Positions 11,120-21,517 of a stretch of DNA of 34,471 bases are shown here, piece by piece; within the stretch, counting starts at the first letter, position 1, and each line of letters opens with the position of its first letter. The notes below the pieces were generated by a model. The model worked only from the letters and a program-made list of their open reading frames with translations, was not told the DNA's origin and ran no database searches. Position numbers and translations under genes: made by a program. Source of the DNA: Priapulus caudatus. Lineage: Eukaryota; Priapulida; Priapulimorpha; Priapulimorphida; Priapulidae. Location of the stretch: positions 1 through 34,471 of the forward strand of contig NW_014579063.1 in NCBI RefSeq assembly GCF_000485595.1. The letters are read 5' to 3'.

Positions 11120-11727
11120 CGTCTACACGATGAAATTTAACTCAAGGGCTTAACTCGAGTTAAGATAACTCGAGTTAGCGTTAACTCGAATTAACTTAAC
11201 CTCGACAGTCGATCGGCCCCGTATAGACGCCGTATAGACGCTTAACTCGAGTTAGCGAATAGTACATAACTCCACGATAGGCGGGAATACTAGTAACGGA
11301 TGTACGTACACACGCACAGACAACGCACGCACGCACGGTGTACTTGAACACAGCACGCAAACACTCATGCACGCACGCACGCATGCACGCACGTGTACAT
11401 GCACACGGGCACGCAACGCACGCACGCACGTACGCACGCACGTCTACGTTCACAGGTCACGGTCACGGCACGCACGCATGTGTACGTGCATATGCAGGTA
11501 CGCACGCGCGCACGTGTACATCCAACGCACGCACGCGCGCGCCACGCTCGCGCGCGATGCACGCAGTTTACGTACACACGCACGCACGTACGCATGCATA
11601 ATAAATCGGTAAACAATCGCTATCGGTGATGTCGTGTAGACGGCTACAGAATCGCTAACTCGAGTTAAACGCTTAACTCGAGTTAGCTTAACTCGAGTTA
11701 AATTTCGCCGTCTACACGGCGAAATTT
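11120..11727. mobile_element. 0.6-kb element with inverted AACTCGAGTT-rich ends around an ACGC island
   Basis: The left end is CGTCTACACGATGAAATTTAACTC. The right end carries the inverted GAGTTAAATTTCG followed by CCGTCTACACGG. Both flanks are packed with the palindrome TAACTCGAGTTA (for example near 11150, 11165, 11240, 11656, 11673, 11690). The centre (about 11305-11600) is an ACGC-rich alternating purine-pyrimidine tract. An inverted relative of its left half lies at about 21740-21885. I see no coding capacity, so it looks like a non-autonomous element. Confidence 0.65.
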
Positions 11728-11783
11728 AATCTTAACATCTTAAGGAGGAAAGATAGAGAGGAGGAGGAGGATAGATCTTAACA

Positions 11784-12113
11784 TCAAGTAACCATATTTT
11801 GGCAAAACATACCCTTTAGTTCTGCTGGAAGCCTCGCTTCTATTGCCCGTATAAATGAGTTGGGGTCAAATGGTCCCCTGCCTTCTTCTTTTATCGTACT
11901 CTTCGTCAACCATCTTCTTTTCTTTAGTCGTATATTTTCGGATGGCTGACCGTTGGCATCGAATTCGCTAACCGTACGTGTATTACACTGTTTCGTTCGA
12001 ACCTTTGATATTGCCCAGCCCAATGACTGCACGCTGAAATTTCTGACATTCTTGCCTGGCATTCGAAATGCCCCCCCCCCATAACCGTTCCAAACACATA
12101 ATTTAAATTTCAC
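11784..12113 (-). CDS. Coding-like minus-strand ORF, family unknown
   Basis: A 109-codon open frame runs on the minus strand. Its first ~15 codons cross a C-run (12072-12080) and may be spurious; the following part looks protein-like. It carries a basic segment (IRLKKRRWLTKSTIKEE), then RGPFDPNSFIRAIEARLPAE near the end. I do not recognise a domain. It sits between two mobile elements with no visible partner exons, so it may be a fragment of a transposon or host gene, or chance. Neither ends nor splice sites are established. Confidence 0.3.
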   Translation of the reverse strand: MKFKLCVWNGYGGGAFRMPGKNVRNFSVQSLGWAISKVRTKQCNTRTVSEFDANGQPSENIRLKKRRWLTKSTIKEEGRGPFDPNSFIRAIEARLPAELKGMFCQNMVT

Positions 12114-12164
12114 TCAGTCTCATTTCATGACAAGATCGTCACTATGGCGCAGCATGGCCCTTAC

Positions 12165-12960
12165 TAGTCAGGAGGCTTATGCACGTAATAGAGCCCAAAT
12201 CTGCAAATTATGAAGACATTTTTAAGGGTCAAATCTGGGTTTCATATGTTTCCTCAACTAAAATTTTTTTGAGGAGCCTAAAAATTTGACCCCGGGAAAC
12301 CCCCCCCCCCCATGGGCCCGGTAAGAGACCCGAAACTGTTATTTGCCATATCTTTGCCCTTCTTTGGTCGATTTGAACAAAGTTAGAGTCGATTTAGGGG
12401 TTTTAAACATCAAGGAATCGATTGGAAGTGGTTTGGAACCTAAATTTCTTAAAGGTCACGTGATAGCGTTCCTTCGGGTTCACCTCGCGGGCCCGAAAAC
12501 GGTTTTTACATATCTCGGCTATTTTCTCAAAAAGTTTAAATTTTGGGGGTTTTGAGGTCAAGGGATTTATTAGATACACATGAAACACTTTCAGACTCCT
12601 GGAAATTGGTTTTACCTGGTGTAGTACACTAGTCAAAATTGACAGACTGACAGTCCGCAATCGTCCTCGGTCACTTGTTACATACACAGCCCACACTGAC
12701 TGCATATCATCCTGTACATGTTTCAATTATTCAGATTTGTGCACTTCCTGGTGCAAGTGCAGAAAGAAAGGCACATGACATTGTTCTTAGCTCATTTGCA
12801 TGACTGGCACTTGAGTGTTCGGCAGCGACAAATGCCAGTCACGATCTCGAGGTTTGGTCTTGCTGCGTCCGTGGTCCATTGAATGTGGGGTTGGTTCTGA
12901 TAGAGTTTCCATCCACACATCTCAAGAGGAGGGCTGGGGATCTGAGTGAGGGTGTTACCC
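12165..12960. repeat. Left long terminal inverted repeat
   Basis: It is the reverse complement of about 14727-15517, with small indels. For example, the left copy has a C-run (12300-12311) where the right copy has GGGGGGGG (15380-15388). Short open frames inside both copies mirror each other and are not taken as genes. Confidence 0.75.
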
Positions 12961-13034
12961 GACCCATAAAATGCATAAGCAATGCATTCTCTAAGATAGC
13001 CCTGGACCAAGCACAAGAAAACACAACAACAAGA

Positions 13035-14475
13035 AAATCAAATCAACGGCTGGGTACATTGATCTCGTAAATTGCGAGGACAAAGAATATCTTCGTAAGC
13101 TTAAACTCTGCCTGCCAGAAATTCAGCAATATTTGTCTGCAATAGAGGGGCCTACATTAGCTCAAGGTCACAAGGAGATCACCCCTTCCTTTATCCGCAA
13201 GTTCATAATCAGACTGTCGAAAGGTCAGAGTAAAATTCTTATCAATCCATTTACCTCAGAATTGTTGGAAAGACTGAATTCCTCCTATATCTCCCCAGAG
13301 GTCAATTGTCGATGATGCAGGAAGGGTGTTCACAATTGGAGTGCAAAGTATGATGAGTTTCGTCGCACTAGATTCGTTCTATGGAAGTGAAGATGTTATC
13401 AAATCAAAAGGTAACAAGAAACATGCTGAAGCTTCCATCCGAGCAGTGCCGATGATGTCGATTTGAGAACCTCGCATCAAGGTCACCCCAGCAACTGTTC
13501 AACAAATTGAGAGATGCTTGCAGAAACCGTGAATCGGAGACAAAGAAACTTTTCGAGGGGGAGATAACCGGATTACCTGAGTGCTTCATCAAAAAGGATG
13601 GAACCCTTATCACAGTTCAAAGTCACAGATTTTGGCTGACATCACGCGAGAAACGCGTTACACCAAGTCCAACAAATGTCAAAGGTCTCGTTGCTGACCT
13701 TTCAGTGATCATCCGAGCGCAGGCTGCAGTCCTGTCCAGAGGGTCAACCTTCAATGAATTTGTCTCCAGGGTCCTGCAGAGCATTGATAACACTGCTAAA
13801 CGCCCTGGGCGCGGTCTGCGAATCAATATTGTACAGACCAGTAATAACCCGTTATAACATCAAAGCCGCCACCCGCTCGGAAAAAGGAAGTCAAAGGTTC
13901 AGGACAACAAGTTAATTTACTGGTGATAATGACACTGTCCGAAAGGATATGTCCAAATCCTTTTCAGCAGATGATCAGAACAGAGAGCCCAGACTTAATG
14001 CACTAATTGCGGAACCTGTGGTAACCGCATCCTCAGCTGGCCTGGAAGAAAGATTTCTGTGTCACTAATGTCTTGGAAATGTTCTACATAACAAATGCTG
14101 GTGAAAAGGACTATATACCATGCCAAAGATGGAAACCCTAAGAAGAAGCGGAAAACAGGATGGTGTGGGGCCATGTAATTGACATGTTGGCATGTGGTTT
14201 TATCGGCGATTGATTGTACGGACAGTTGATTCGAACGATCATTGTCTATTCTCTCGCCTTTATGCCCCAGTTCCTCAAGATCGACCCTGACTTTGAGCTT
14301 CATGTTGATTTAACCCTGGAAGAACGGAAGAACATTCATGTCAATGTTTGTTATGAGTCACTAGAGGAGAACGTCTGCTTAGCCTTGCCATTCTCCAATG
14401 CTCACTGGCGCACGATTCGAACCTGCTCTTTCTACAAGCTGACCAAGAAGATATGTGGGTTTCTCATGGAATAAG
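13035..14475 (+). pseudogene. Decayed coding region inside the long-TIR transposon
   Basis: Several plus-strand pieces look protein-coding but are in different frames. They are 13038-13315 (DKEYLRKLKLCLPEIQQYL ... ITPSFIRKFIIRL), about 13307-13467 (GRVFTIGVQSMMSFVALDSF), 13507-13857 (ending GRGLRINIVQTSNN; contains LPECFIKKDG and HRFWLTSREKR), a short piece near 14080-14130 (FYITNAGEKDYIPCQRW), and 14214-14474 (IDPDFELHVDLTLEERKN ... NAHWRTIRTCSFYKL). Frameshifts and stops separate them, so no intact protein is made. I do not recognise a catalytic motif and do not assign a transposase family. Confidence 0.45.
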
Positions 14476-14726
14476 TGCTCGATGAGGGATGAACTGACAG
14501 AGGCAGTTAACAACTAAGCTGGTACCCAGCATAACCAAGTAATCCTCAGCACAAAAAAGATACTTGTAGATTTTGTGTGCTATGTATACTCAAAGAGGGC
14601 TGTGTACGAAGATCGTCAATGAACTGGCGGTTCTCAATGTTCCAGGCCTCAGGTTCTGATGAGTTTAAAGGACGCTCCCACCTTCATTGGATTCCTTCAG
14701 ACTGGCGGTACGTCGCAGCGCCTATT

Positions 14727-15517
14727 AGGCAGGATGGGTGTGGGATAACACCCTCACTCAGATCCCCAGCCCTCCTCTTGAGATGTGTGGATAGAAACTC
14801 TATCAGAACCAACTTCACATTCAATGGCCACGGACGCAGCAAGACCAAACCTCACAGATCGTGACTCAAGTGCCAGTCATCAAATGCGCTAATAACAATG
14901 TCATGTGCCTTTCTTTCTGGCACTGTGCACCAGGAAAGTGCAAAATCACTAATTGAAGCATGTACAGGATGATATTCAGTCAGTGTGGGCTGTGTATGTA
15001 ACAAGTGACCGAGGACGATTGCGGACTGTCAGTCTGTCAGATTTTGACTACGTGTACTACTACCAAGTGAAACCGAATTTCCAGGAGTCTGAAAGTGTAT
15101 CATGTGTATCTAATAAATTCTTTGACCTCAAAACCCCAAAATTGACTCTAACTTTTTGAGAAAATAGCCGAGATATGTAAAAACCTATTTTCGGGCCCGC
15201 GAGGTGAACCCGAAGGAACGATATCTCGTGACCTTTAACAAATTTAGGTTCCAAACCACGTCCAATCGATTCCTTGATGTTTAAAACCCCTAAATCGACT
15301 CTAACCTTTGTTCAAATCGAACACAAAGAAGGGCAAAGATATGGCAAATAACAGTTTGGGTCCTTACCGGGCCCATATGGGGGGGGGGTGTTTCCCGGGT
15401 CAAATTTTTTGGGCTCCTCAAAAAAATTCTTAGTTAAGGAACATTATGAACCTCAGATTTGATACCCAAAAATGTCTTCATAATTTGCAGAATAAATGTG
15501 CATAAGCCTCCTGACTA
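14727..15517. repeat. Right long terminal inverted repeat
   Basis: This is the inverse partner of 12165-12960. It includes CAGCCCTCCTCTTGAGATG (inverse of the inner end of the left repeat) and closes with CTCCTGACTA. Confidence 0.75.
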
Positions 15518-15963
15518 TACCCGGATTTACGCGGTTTTAATTTAAGAGACATCAATATAAGTACGCGGACAGTCGAGGAGTCCATCGAATTCTTACAGTC
15601 AGTAGGGCTCATCAAGAGGGTCCAGCTATGCGCTAACTGCGATGAAGAAATGAACCTAACGCGATACGCATGACGTGCCGACCAGTTTGTGTTTTGCTGC
15701 ACAAGGCAGCAGTGCCGGCGTATGAAAAGCATCCGCACGGATTCTTTTTTTGCGAGAAGCCACCTTGCTCTCCATACGGTAAGATGTTTTCGTGCATTTG
15801 TATGTGCAATAATAACAACCAATGTATAACAAACAGTTATATTCAACAATATATAACCCACGCCACAAGCGCAGTTACTGCCTGTAATTATGCCTCAATA
15901 AATAATATTAAATTTTGGTGTTTTTCATTAATAATTTATTTGTAATATTAATAGTGTTACATG

Positions 15964-15967
<4 letters not shown>

Positions 15968-16011
<44 letters not shown>
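15968..16011. repeat. (TA)n microsatellite
   Basis: A perfect TA dinucleotide run of about 22 units lies within the first intron of Merlin copy B. Confidence 0.95.
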
Positions 16012-16014
<3 letters not shown>

Positions 16015-16582
16015 GAATATAATGGGAAACCTTTAAAGATGGCACGTTTCGAAAACAATTATACGTGCGTGCGTGCGTGCATGCACGTGGGTGCCCGTAA
16101 CGAATCGTACAACGTCGATATTCATGTTCTCTTTTATTGTGTCACTAGATCGTGTCATTCATCTATCTATGGTCCAAAGGCTTGAGCACCCAAGAAGTGC
16201 TTATGGGCGAACTTGGTTTAGGATCTGCCGGTACCGTAGTAGACTGGAAGCAATTCCTACGCGACGTCTGCGCGGATCACTTCCGCCAGAATCCCGTCAT
16301 ACTAGGCGGTAATGGTAAGAAATACCGCCGGAATGCCGGTGATAAGATGTTTCCGTCACATCACCAAAACGTCGCCGACATCTTGGTGTCACATTAAGTG
16401 CATTGGAGGCACATATGATAATATCTGCGTATAATATATTATGCGCTCTATTATTAATAATAGATCAAAGTAAAATGAATTGTATTAAATGGGTGACGCG
16501 AATCACAACATTTCAGCAAATTGCAGTGTCCATGATTCGTAACTTCCGAGAACTGACTAATAAATTTAATAATAATAACAAT

Positions 16583-17096
16583 CAGAGGCGGATCCAGGCT
16601 TTAGAGAAGGGGGTGGAAAACAGGCGGGGGTATCGGGGTCCTCCTAGAAAATTGTGAAAATGTAGATCGCATGAGATGGTATTTGAGGCACTTTTGAGTA
16701 CATGTACAGCCTTCATTCTTGCTATGACAATTCTCTTTTTAGTAGAACAATTCTTGCGCTTGCGGCGCTGCATTGATTGATGTACAGGGGGGGGGGGGCT
16801 TTGTTTGAGTCGCGTTCATTATTGAATATTTAGGGGGTGACCACCCGTGGTGGGATGAGGGCGACAGCAAAACTCTATCTTGGAATTGTGAAAAAAAGCT
16901 GCAAAAGATCGAGTTGTAACCTGCTTTGCCACTCAGCCTACATAATTTAACCCATGCATCAGGTGCCGTTATGTACAGCCGCGCGACTATTATACTTGGC
17001 AACAATTAATTGGTATAGGCCCTATGTGTAAAAATATGGTTAGCTCAACAGAGGGGGTGGTTAGCCACCCATTCCACCCCCCTGGATCCGCCACTG
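16583..17096. mobile_element. hAT-like MITE with 6-bp target duplication, inside a Merlin intron
   Basis: The ends are CAGAGGCGGATCCAGG and CCTGGATCCGCCACTG, the widespread CAGTGGCGGATCC-type hAT inverted repeat. AACAAT flanks the element on both sides (16577-16582 and 17097-17102). The minus-strand open frames inside are not genes. The element is 514 bp long and lies between the last two recognisable exons of Merlin copy B. A truncated second copy lies at 9900-10585. Confidence 0.85.
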
Positions 17097-17105
17097 AACA
17101 ATACT

Positions 17106-17162
17106 ATTACTACTACGGCTGTTGCGGCACTACCACTACCACTACCACTACCACTACCACTG

Positions 17163-17205
<43 letters not shown>

Positions 17206-17213
17206 TACTTCAG
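17106..17213. repeat. (ACT)n microsatellite forming the acceptor tract of a Merlin exon
   Basis: ACTACC and ACT repeats run without a break into CTACTACTTCAG, the splice acceptor of the exon starting at 17214. Confidence 0.85.
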
Positions 17214-17440
17214 GGCACATCGTTGAAGTTGACGAGTCGGTATTTGGCAGAAGGAAATACAACCGAGGGCGGCGCCTTCAAACCCAATGGGTACTGGGGG
17301 GAATAGATCGAGAAACACATTCGACGTTCCTCGTTGCTACCTTCATACATGAAGGAGTGCATGTGGAGGCTGCGGTATGGGGGCCCGCACGCACTCCACC
17401 ACATTGTGGAGCATATACAGGACGCCTACTCGTTATGATT

Positions 17441-18235
17441 GTACGTTTTCGGTGAAACTCGGTTTATGCGGGGGGCATCCTACACGTCTCAGATGGTGTT
17501 GGGACCTAAAAATCTTTTGGTTTAACGCAAGATTCGGTTTTGAGCGCGTTTGGGATTCAGAATGTTGGCTGTAATATTATGTACTGTCCAGCGTTATATG
17601 AGGTTATCATTGAACATAAAATGTATGAAGCATATTTTTAAACAAAAAACTAGCATGACTACGTTAAAGAAGTGTGAAGTATGTGCAAGCGATGTGTTGT
17701 TATTATTGGTGACGTATTAGTATCGATAACATGTTTTAGTAATAAAAGGCATGTACAGCTAGTTCAAAAAATAAATATATAGCTTTGGTTTTGTGTTACT
17801 CTCTTGTTTGCTCCTATTGACAGTATTGTTATGGAATCATATTTTGAAATACCACCAGTTTATAAATTTCACGAGGTTGCATAGTAGGCTGTTACCTTCT
17901 AGTTCTTTTTCCCCATCTAGTACAGACTACAGATGAAATTAAACATCTATAAAAATTTAAAACATTAAAAATAAAAAATTTAATGTAGTTGCTGGATAAT
18001 TTCTGCTGCCAGACAACTGTGCGCTATAGCTGTGTGCTATCATCAGAGTACACCCTAACCCTAACCATCACGGCTTCTTCTCTCCCTCTAACCATCATGG
18101 CTTCCTCTCTCCCTCTAACCATCATNNNNNNNNNNGTTCGCAAAGCATATTTAGTATGAATTTGAAGTGTGTTTATATCATTGAGTGAGAAAAAAGTTAT
18201 AGGCAAGGTCATAAAATTGTTTAAAAAAAATTATT
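17441..18235. other. No gene; dispersed repeat, short minisatellite and assembly gap
   Basis: Bases 17917-17985 are the inverted copy of 9195-9275. From about 18048 the unit CTCTCCCTCTAACCATCAT with GGCTTCCT repeats two to three times up to a 10-N gap (18126-18135), so the array is probably collapsed there. Two CCCTAA units at 18048-18060 are too few to call telomeric. Nothing coding is seen. Confidence 0.6.
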
Positions 18236-18727
18236 TATAACACAATAGCCGCGTTTACACGGAGCAAAGGAAGGAACTCAACAGGAAGGAAACAACAGCT
18301 CAGATAGAAACAGCGAGAAACAGCTTACTGCTTTACGCTGCATTCTGCAAAAAAATTTTACAGTGATTATAGCTAAGACATGTCTCATTAGGAATGTAGA
18401 ATTCTAGAATCACAACTCAACTTCTTCACGAGATATGCGTATAATAGCCTATGGGCATTAGCGCGCGTGCATAATTGCTAATTAATTAGGTTAATTGTGG
18501 GTCAATTAACTTGAAACTCACAGTGATTATTACTAAGACATGTGTCATTATGCATGCAAAATTCTAGAAACGTATCTCATATAGATCGCGAGATATGATG
18601 TGTGCGGGGGGAGGGGGGAGGGGGGGTTAACAGCTGTATACAATGCGCCCCGTAGAGACAGTAGAGGCGGGCGCGGGCAGGAGGTTCGGAGTCGGGTGCC
18701 GCCATATTGATCGGTAGGAAAGTGTAT
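18236..18727. repeat. Copy of the ~160-bp inverted/tandem repeat family (left cluster)
   Basis: It contains the family signature segments CTAATTAATTAGGTTAAT, GTGGGTCAATTAAC, AAACTCACAGTGATTAT, CTAAGACATGT and CATATAGATCGCGAGATATG. It ends GGTAGGAAAGTGTATTTGCG at 18727, the same end as the cluster at 23235-23917. A G-rich segment with CGGGCGCGGG (18600-18700) is shared only with that third cluster. Confidence 0.75.
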
Positions 18728-18998
18728 TTGCGCCCACGCACGTGTACATGCACACGCACGCATGCACGCACGTGTACGTGCACACGCATGCACGCACGCA
18801 CGAACGTGTACCTGCCTACGCGCGCACGCACGCACGAACGTGTACATGCACACGCACGCACGCACGCACGCACGTACGAACGCACGAACGTGTACGTGCG
18901 CACACGCGCACGCACGCACATTCTCATGCACGCACGTGTACGTGCACATGCACGCACGCACACATGCACGCACATGTACGCACTCACGCATACACACG
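18728..18998. repeat. ACGC-rich alternating purine-pyrimidine island
   Basis: GCACGC tracts are interspersed with the modules CACGTGTACATGCACACGC and CGAACGTGTACGTGC. Almost every step alternates purine and pyrimidine. The Arg/Thr/His-repeat frames on both strands are artefacts. Confidence 0.9.
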
Positions 18999-19220
18999 CG
19001 CAAAACGCGCCCACATCTAAACATAATATTATACAGCACTAACTAGCTACAGCATAGATAAACATAGAAACACATATTACAAATCTCTCCAACGTTTGAT
19101 TTGTAATCATTTTACTCAATATTTCATCACCAATGGATAATAAATATCAGTATAAGGCATGAAGAAGTAATAAGGCGTGAATAAGTAAGGAATTAAGAAA
19201 ATAATATAATTAAGATATAC

Positions 19221-19441
19221 CTCTCAAGTTCGGCCACGGTCCATTCATGGTGAGTCACAAATCGCATGTGATCGCTAAGTAAGCCTATACACTCATTATA
19301 TATAGTGCATTTCAGACAGACTTCAAAGCGAGCACCGCAGGCAGCGAAAAAAAGACGGCGTCTGTGACAATCGAATCCAAGATTTGCCGCACGGCCCCAA
19401 TTGGTTCGCGGTGAACTTATAAGAGAAATGCCGCTGTCTGA
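19221..19441 (-). CDS. Candidate exon of a Cys/His-rich (zinc-binding-like) protein
   Basis: The minus strand is open for about 73 codons between a possible acceptor (TTGACAG at 19442-19448) and a donor (GTATAT at 19220-19215). It reads, in part, NWGRAANLGFDCHRRR, FFAACGARFEVCLKC, NECIGLLSDHMRF and THHEWTVAELER. The spacing of Cys and His residues (DCH, ACG, CLKC, NEC, DHM, THH) suggests metal binding, but I cannot name the fold. No partner exon was found, and there is no start codon in the exon. It lies 83 bp from the start of Merlin copy A on the other strand, so the two would be divergently transcribed. It may be an exon of a host gene or part of the same mobile element. Confidence 0.4.
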
Positions 19442-20694
19442 CTGTCAATGTCGCATTCACAATAAGATACCGCTATTAAAGCCGCTTGCCTCTTCGAAGT
19501 GAAGCATTTCGATACATACTTCAATGGCCTTTACGATTTATCGAGAACTTTTTGAAAAGCGCTTTAGAGCTATGCTGGCTGATGGTTTGGAAGTGACCCC
19601 ATCGATGCTTTACGAGGAATTAAAAAAAGATGTGGATCCTGAATTGCACGGTTAGTAATTAGTTTGTTGAGCTGTATTTTTTTCTTACATAAATCGTGTT
19701 TTATATTATGTCGTAGATCTAAAAAAATTGCCACCATGTCAGGGTTCTAGATTAGCCGTGTCCCGATATCCGCAGAATAGTAGCTACTATATCAGGGGCG
19801 GATCCAGGATTTTTGAAAATGGGGTGTCCAGGAAGAAATAAAGGGCACTTTTTCCTGCTTACTTTTTCTGGTGTTTTAAAAAGCTGCCGAAGGCCACTTA
19901 AGGGAAGGGGAGAGACTTCCCCGAGATTTAAAAATGGTGCATTCTGAAAGCATCTGAGCAGTAATTTTGATGTCTAGAATGAAAAATTTATCAGATCCGG
20001 TCCCCCGGACGCCTGCGGACCCCTCTTTGCCCATTTCTAGGTTTTCATAACGAATTTACATATGCATAAGTAAATCTTTATCAAAAAAACTAGCGCTAAA
20101 CAAGATTTTTTATGGAGACGATATAAGAGAAGTGTGTGTGCGTGTGTGTGCATGTGTGTGTGTGTGCTGGGCAATACGGCTGAAGGGGTAATTGTTTATT
20201 TTGAATTATTTACAGGGAAAAAGCTGAAAAAACACATTAAAAATGTGTTTTACCGAAAGTGGAAGTTGGGGATGGCGATTGGGGGCGTTCGAGCCCGCTG
20301 CCCAACTTGTGGGACGCCATGTGCGGCATGCAAGAGTGAGTATATTATAATACCTTTATACGTAAGCAAATCACATTATATTAATTACTAGTTAAATAAT
20401 ATGCCATAAGCGTACGGAAGCTAAGAATATCACATAAAAGGCTGTATTACTATTAATTAGTGAGAATAAATGTTCTTTCAGCTTCATGAAATAGTTTGAA
20501 TCATAATTTTATTATTTCTTATATATTTGCTATTTGGTTACCGCCGAAGAAGAAGAGTAAGTAGTAGAAGAGGCAGTAGTAGTAGTAGTAGTAGTATTAG
20601 TTGATGGCAATTCATTTCTTGAGCAGCGAATTGTTAATATATTAAACAACGCAGTTTAATGGACAGATATATGTTATTAATACGATTTTTTTAT

Positions 20695-21517
20695 TTCAAG
20701 TTAATTGACCCACGATTAACCTAATTGATTGACCGCGCGTGAATAACAGCTAAGTCGAAAGGCTTATACCGGCCTGTAGTAAAGGTTTTTTCCTACCAGC
20801 TAAACCCAGGTAAATACACTTATGCATGTAGAATTATAGAAACGTATCTCATATAGATCGCGAGATATGATGAAACTCACAGTGATTACTTCTAAGACAT
20901 GTATCAAAGTTAATTGACCTACAATTAACCTAATTAATTAGCTCATTATGCATGTAGAATTCTGGAATTATAACTCGACTCCTTCGCGAGACATGCGTAT
21001 AATAGCCTATGGGTATTACCGCGCGTGCACAATTGCTAATTAATTAGGTTAATCGTGGGTCAATTAACACGAAACTCACAGTGATTATAGCTAAGACATG
21101 TATATCATTATGCATGTAGAATTCTGGAATTATAACTCGACTCCTTCGCGAGACATGCGTATAATAGCCTATGGGCTTGACCGCGCGTCATTAACATATA
21201 CATGTCTTAGCTATAATCACTGTAAGTTTCAAGTTAATTGACCTACGATTAACCTAATTAATTAGCAAATATGCACGCACGGTCAAGCCGATAGGCTTAT
21301 ACAGGCCTGTAGTACGGGTTTAACCGGTAGGAAAGTGTATTTACCTATCATATCTCGCAAACTGTACGAGTTACGTTTCTAGAATTCTACATGCATAATG
21401 ATACATGTCTTAGCTATAATCACTGTGAGTTTCGTGTTAATTGACCCACGATTAACCTAATTAATTAGCAATTATGCACGCGCTGTAATAACCATAGGCT
21501 ATTATACGCATATCTCG
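20695..21517. repeat. ~160-bp repeat family in both orientations (middle cluster, palindromic)
   Basis: The same signature segments as at 18236-18727 occur here in plus and minus orientation. For example CACAGTGATTATAGCTAAGA (21078-21097) is mirrored by TCTTAGCTATAATCACTGT (21205-21223). Another segment is CTATCATATCTCGC with CGGTAGGAAAGTGTATTTAC (21325-21360), the inverse of 23255-23285. The cluster can fold into large hairpins. It lies in an intron of Merlin copy A. Confidence 0.8.

Larger units (their letters stand above)
12165..15517 (+). mobile_element. 3.35-kb transposon with ~790-bp terminal inverted repeats
   Basis: The ends are TAGTCAGGAGGCTTATGCAC (12165) and its inverse GTGCATAAGCCTCCTGACTA (ending 15517). 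The inverted repeats run about 12165-12960 and 14727-15517. They share, in order, ATTTGCAGA.., the poly-C/GGGCCCGG block, GATATGGCAAATAACAG, GGGTTCACCTCGCGGGCCCG, CAGTCTGTC, and CATCTCAAGAGGAGGGCTGG. The flanking bases are TAC on both sides (12162-12164 and 15518-15520), consistent with a 3-bp target duplication. The interior (12961-14726) holds decayed coding frames. The superfamily is not identified. The element sits 31 bp upstream of an exon of Merlin copy B. Confidence 0.75.
15549..17440 (+). pseudogene. Merlin/ISXO2-like transposase, copy B (intron-containing, decayed)
   Basis: Three exons are recognisable. Exon 15549-15778 (acceptor AG at 15547-15548, donor GTAAGA at 15779) encodes the N-terminal zinc ribbon: IEFLQSVGLIKRVQLCANC, then FCCTRQQCRR and IRTDSFF. 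One in-frame TGA (RYA*RAD) sits at an expected Arg codon, a likely CGA-to-TGA change. Exon 16149-16314 (phase 0 start, donor GTAAGA at 16315) gives IVSFIYLW ... TVVDWKQFLRDVC. Exon 17214 onward starts [20 protein letters not shown] and contains the first DDE aspartate (VEVDES), then [17 protein letters not shown] frameshift near the G-run at 17378 shifts the reading to [13 protein letters not shown]. The second Asp and the Glu are not found. The exon 1/2 intron contains a (TA)n tract; the next intron contains a complete MITE. Family membership rests on the zinc ribbon, RTGSFF-like and VEVDES motifs. Confidence 0.8.

Noticed and set aside
18048-18060. CCCTAACCCTAACC as a telomeric repeat
   Set aside because: Only two units, and they grade into a CTCTCCCTCTAACCATCAT minisatellite next to an N gap.
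18548-19046. Long overlapping ORFs of Cys/Val/Arg or His/Thr/Arg repeats on both strands
   Set aside because: They come from the ACGC-rich island. The same occurs at 10842-11090, 11196-11629 and 21461-21841.
19794-20040. Second GGCGGATCC-type MITE (CAGGGGCGGATCCAGG at 19794)
   Set aside because: Only one end is clear. No matching inverted end or target duplication was found, so I did not list it as an element.
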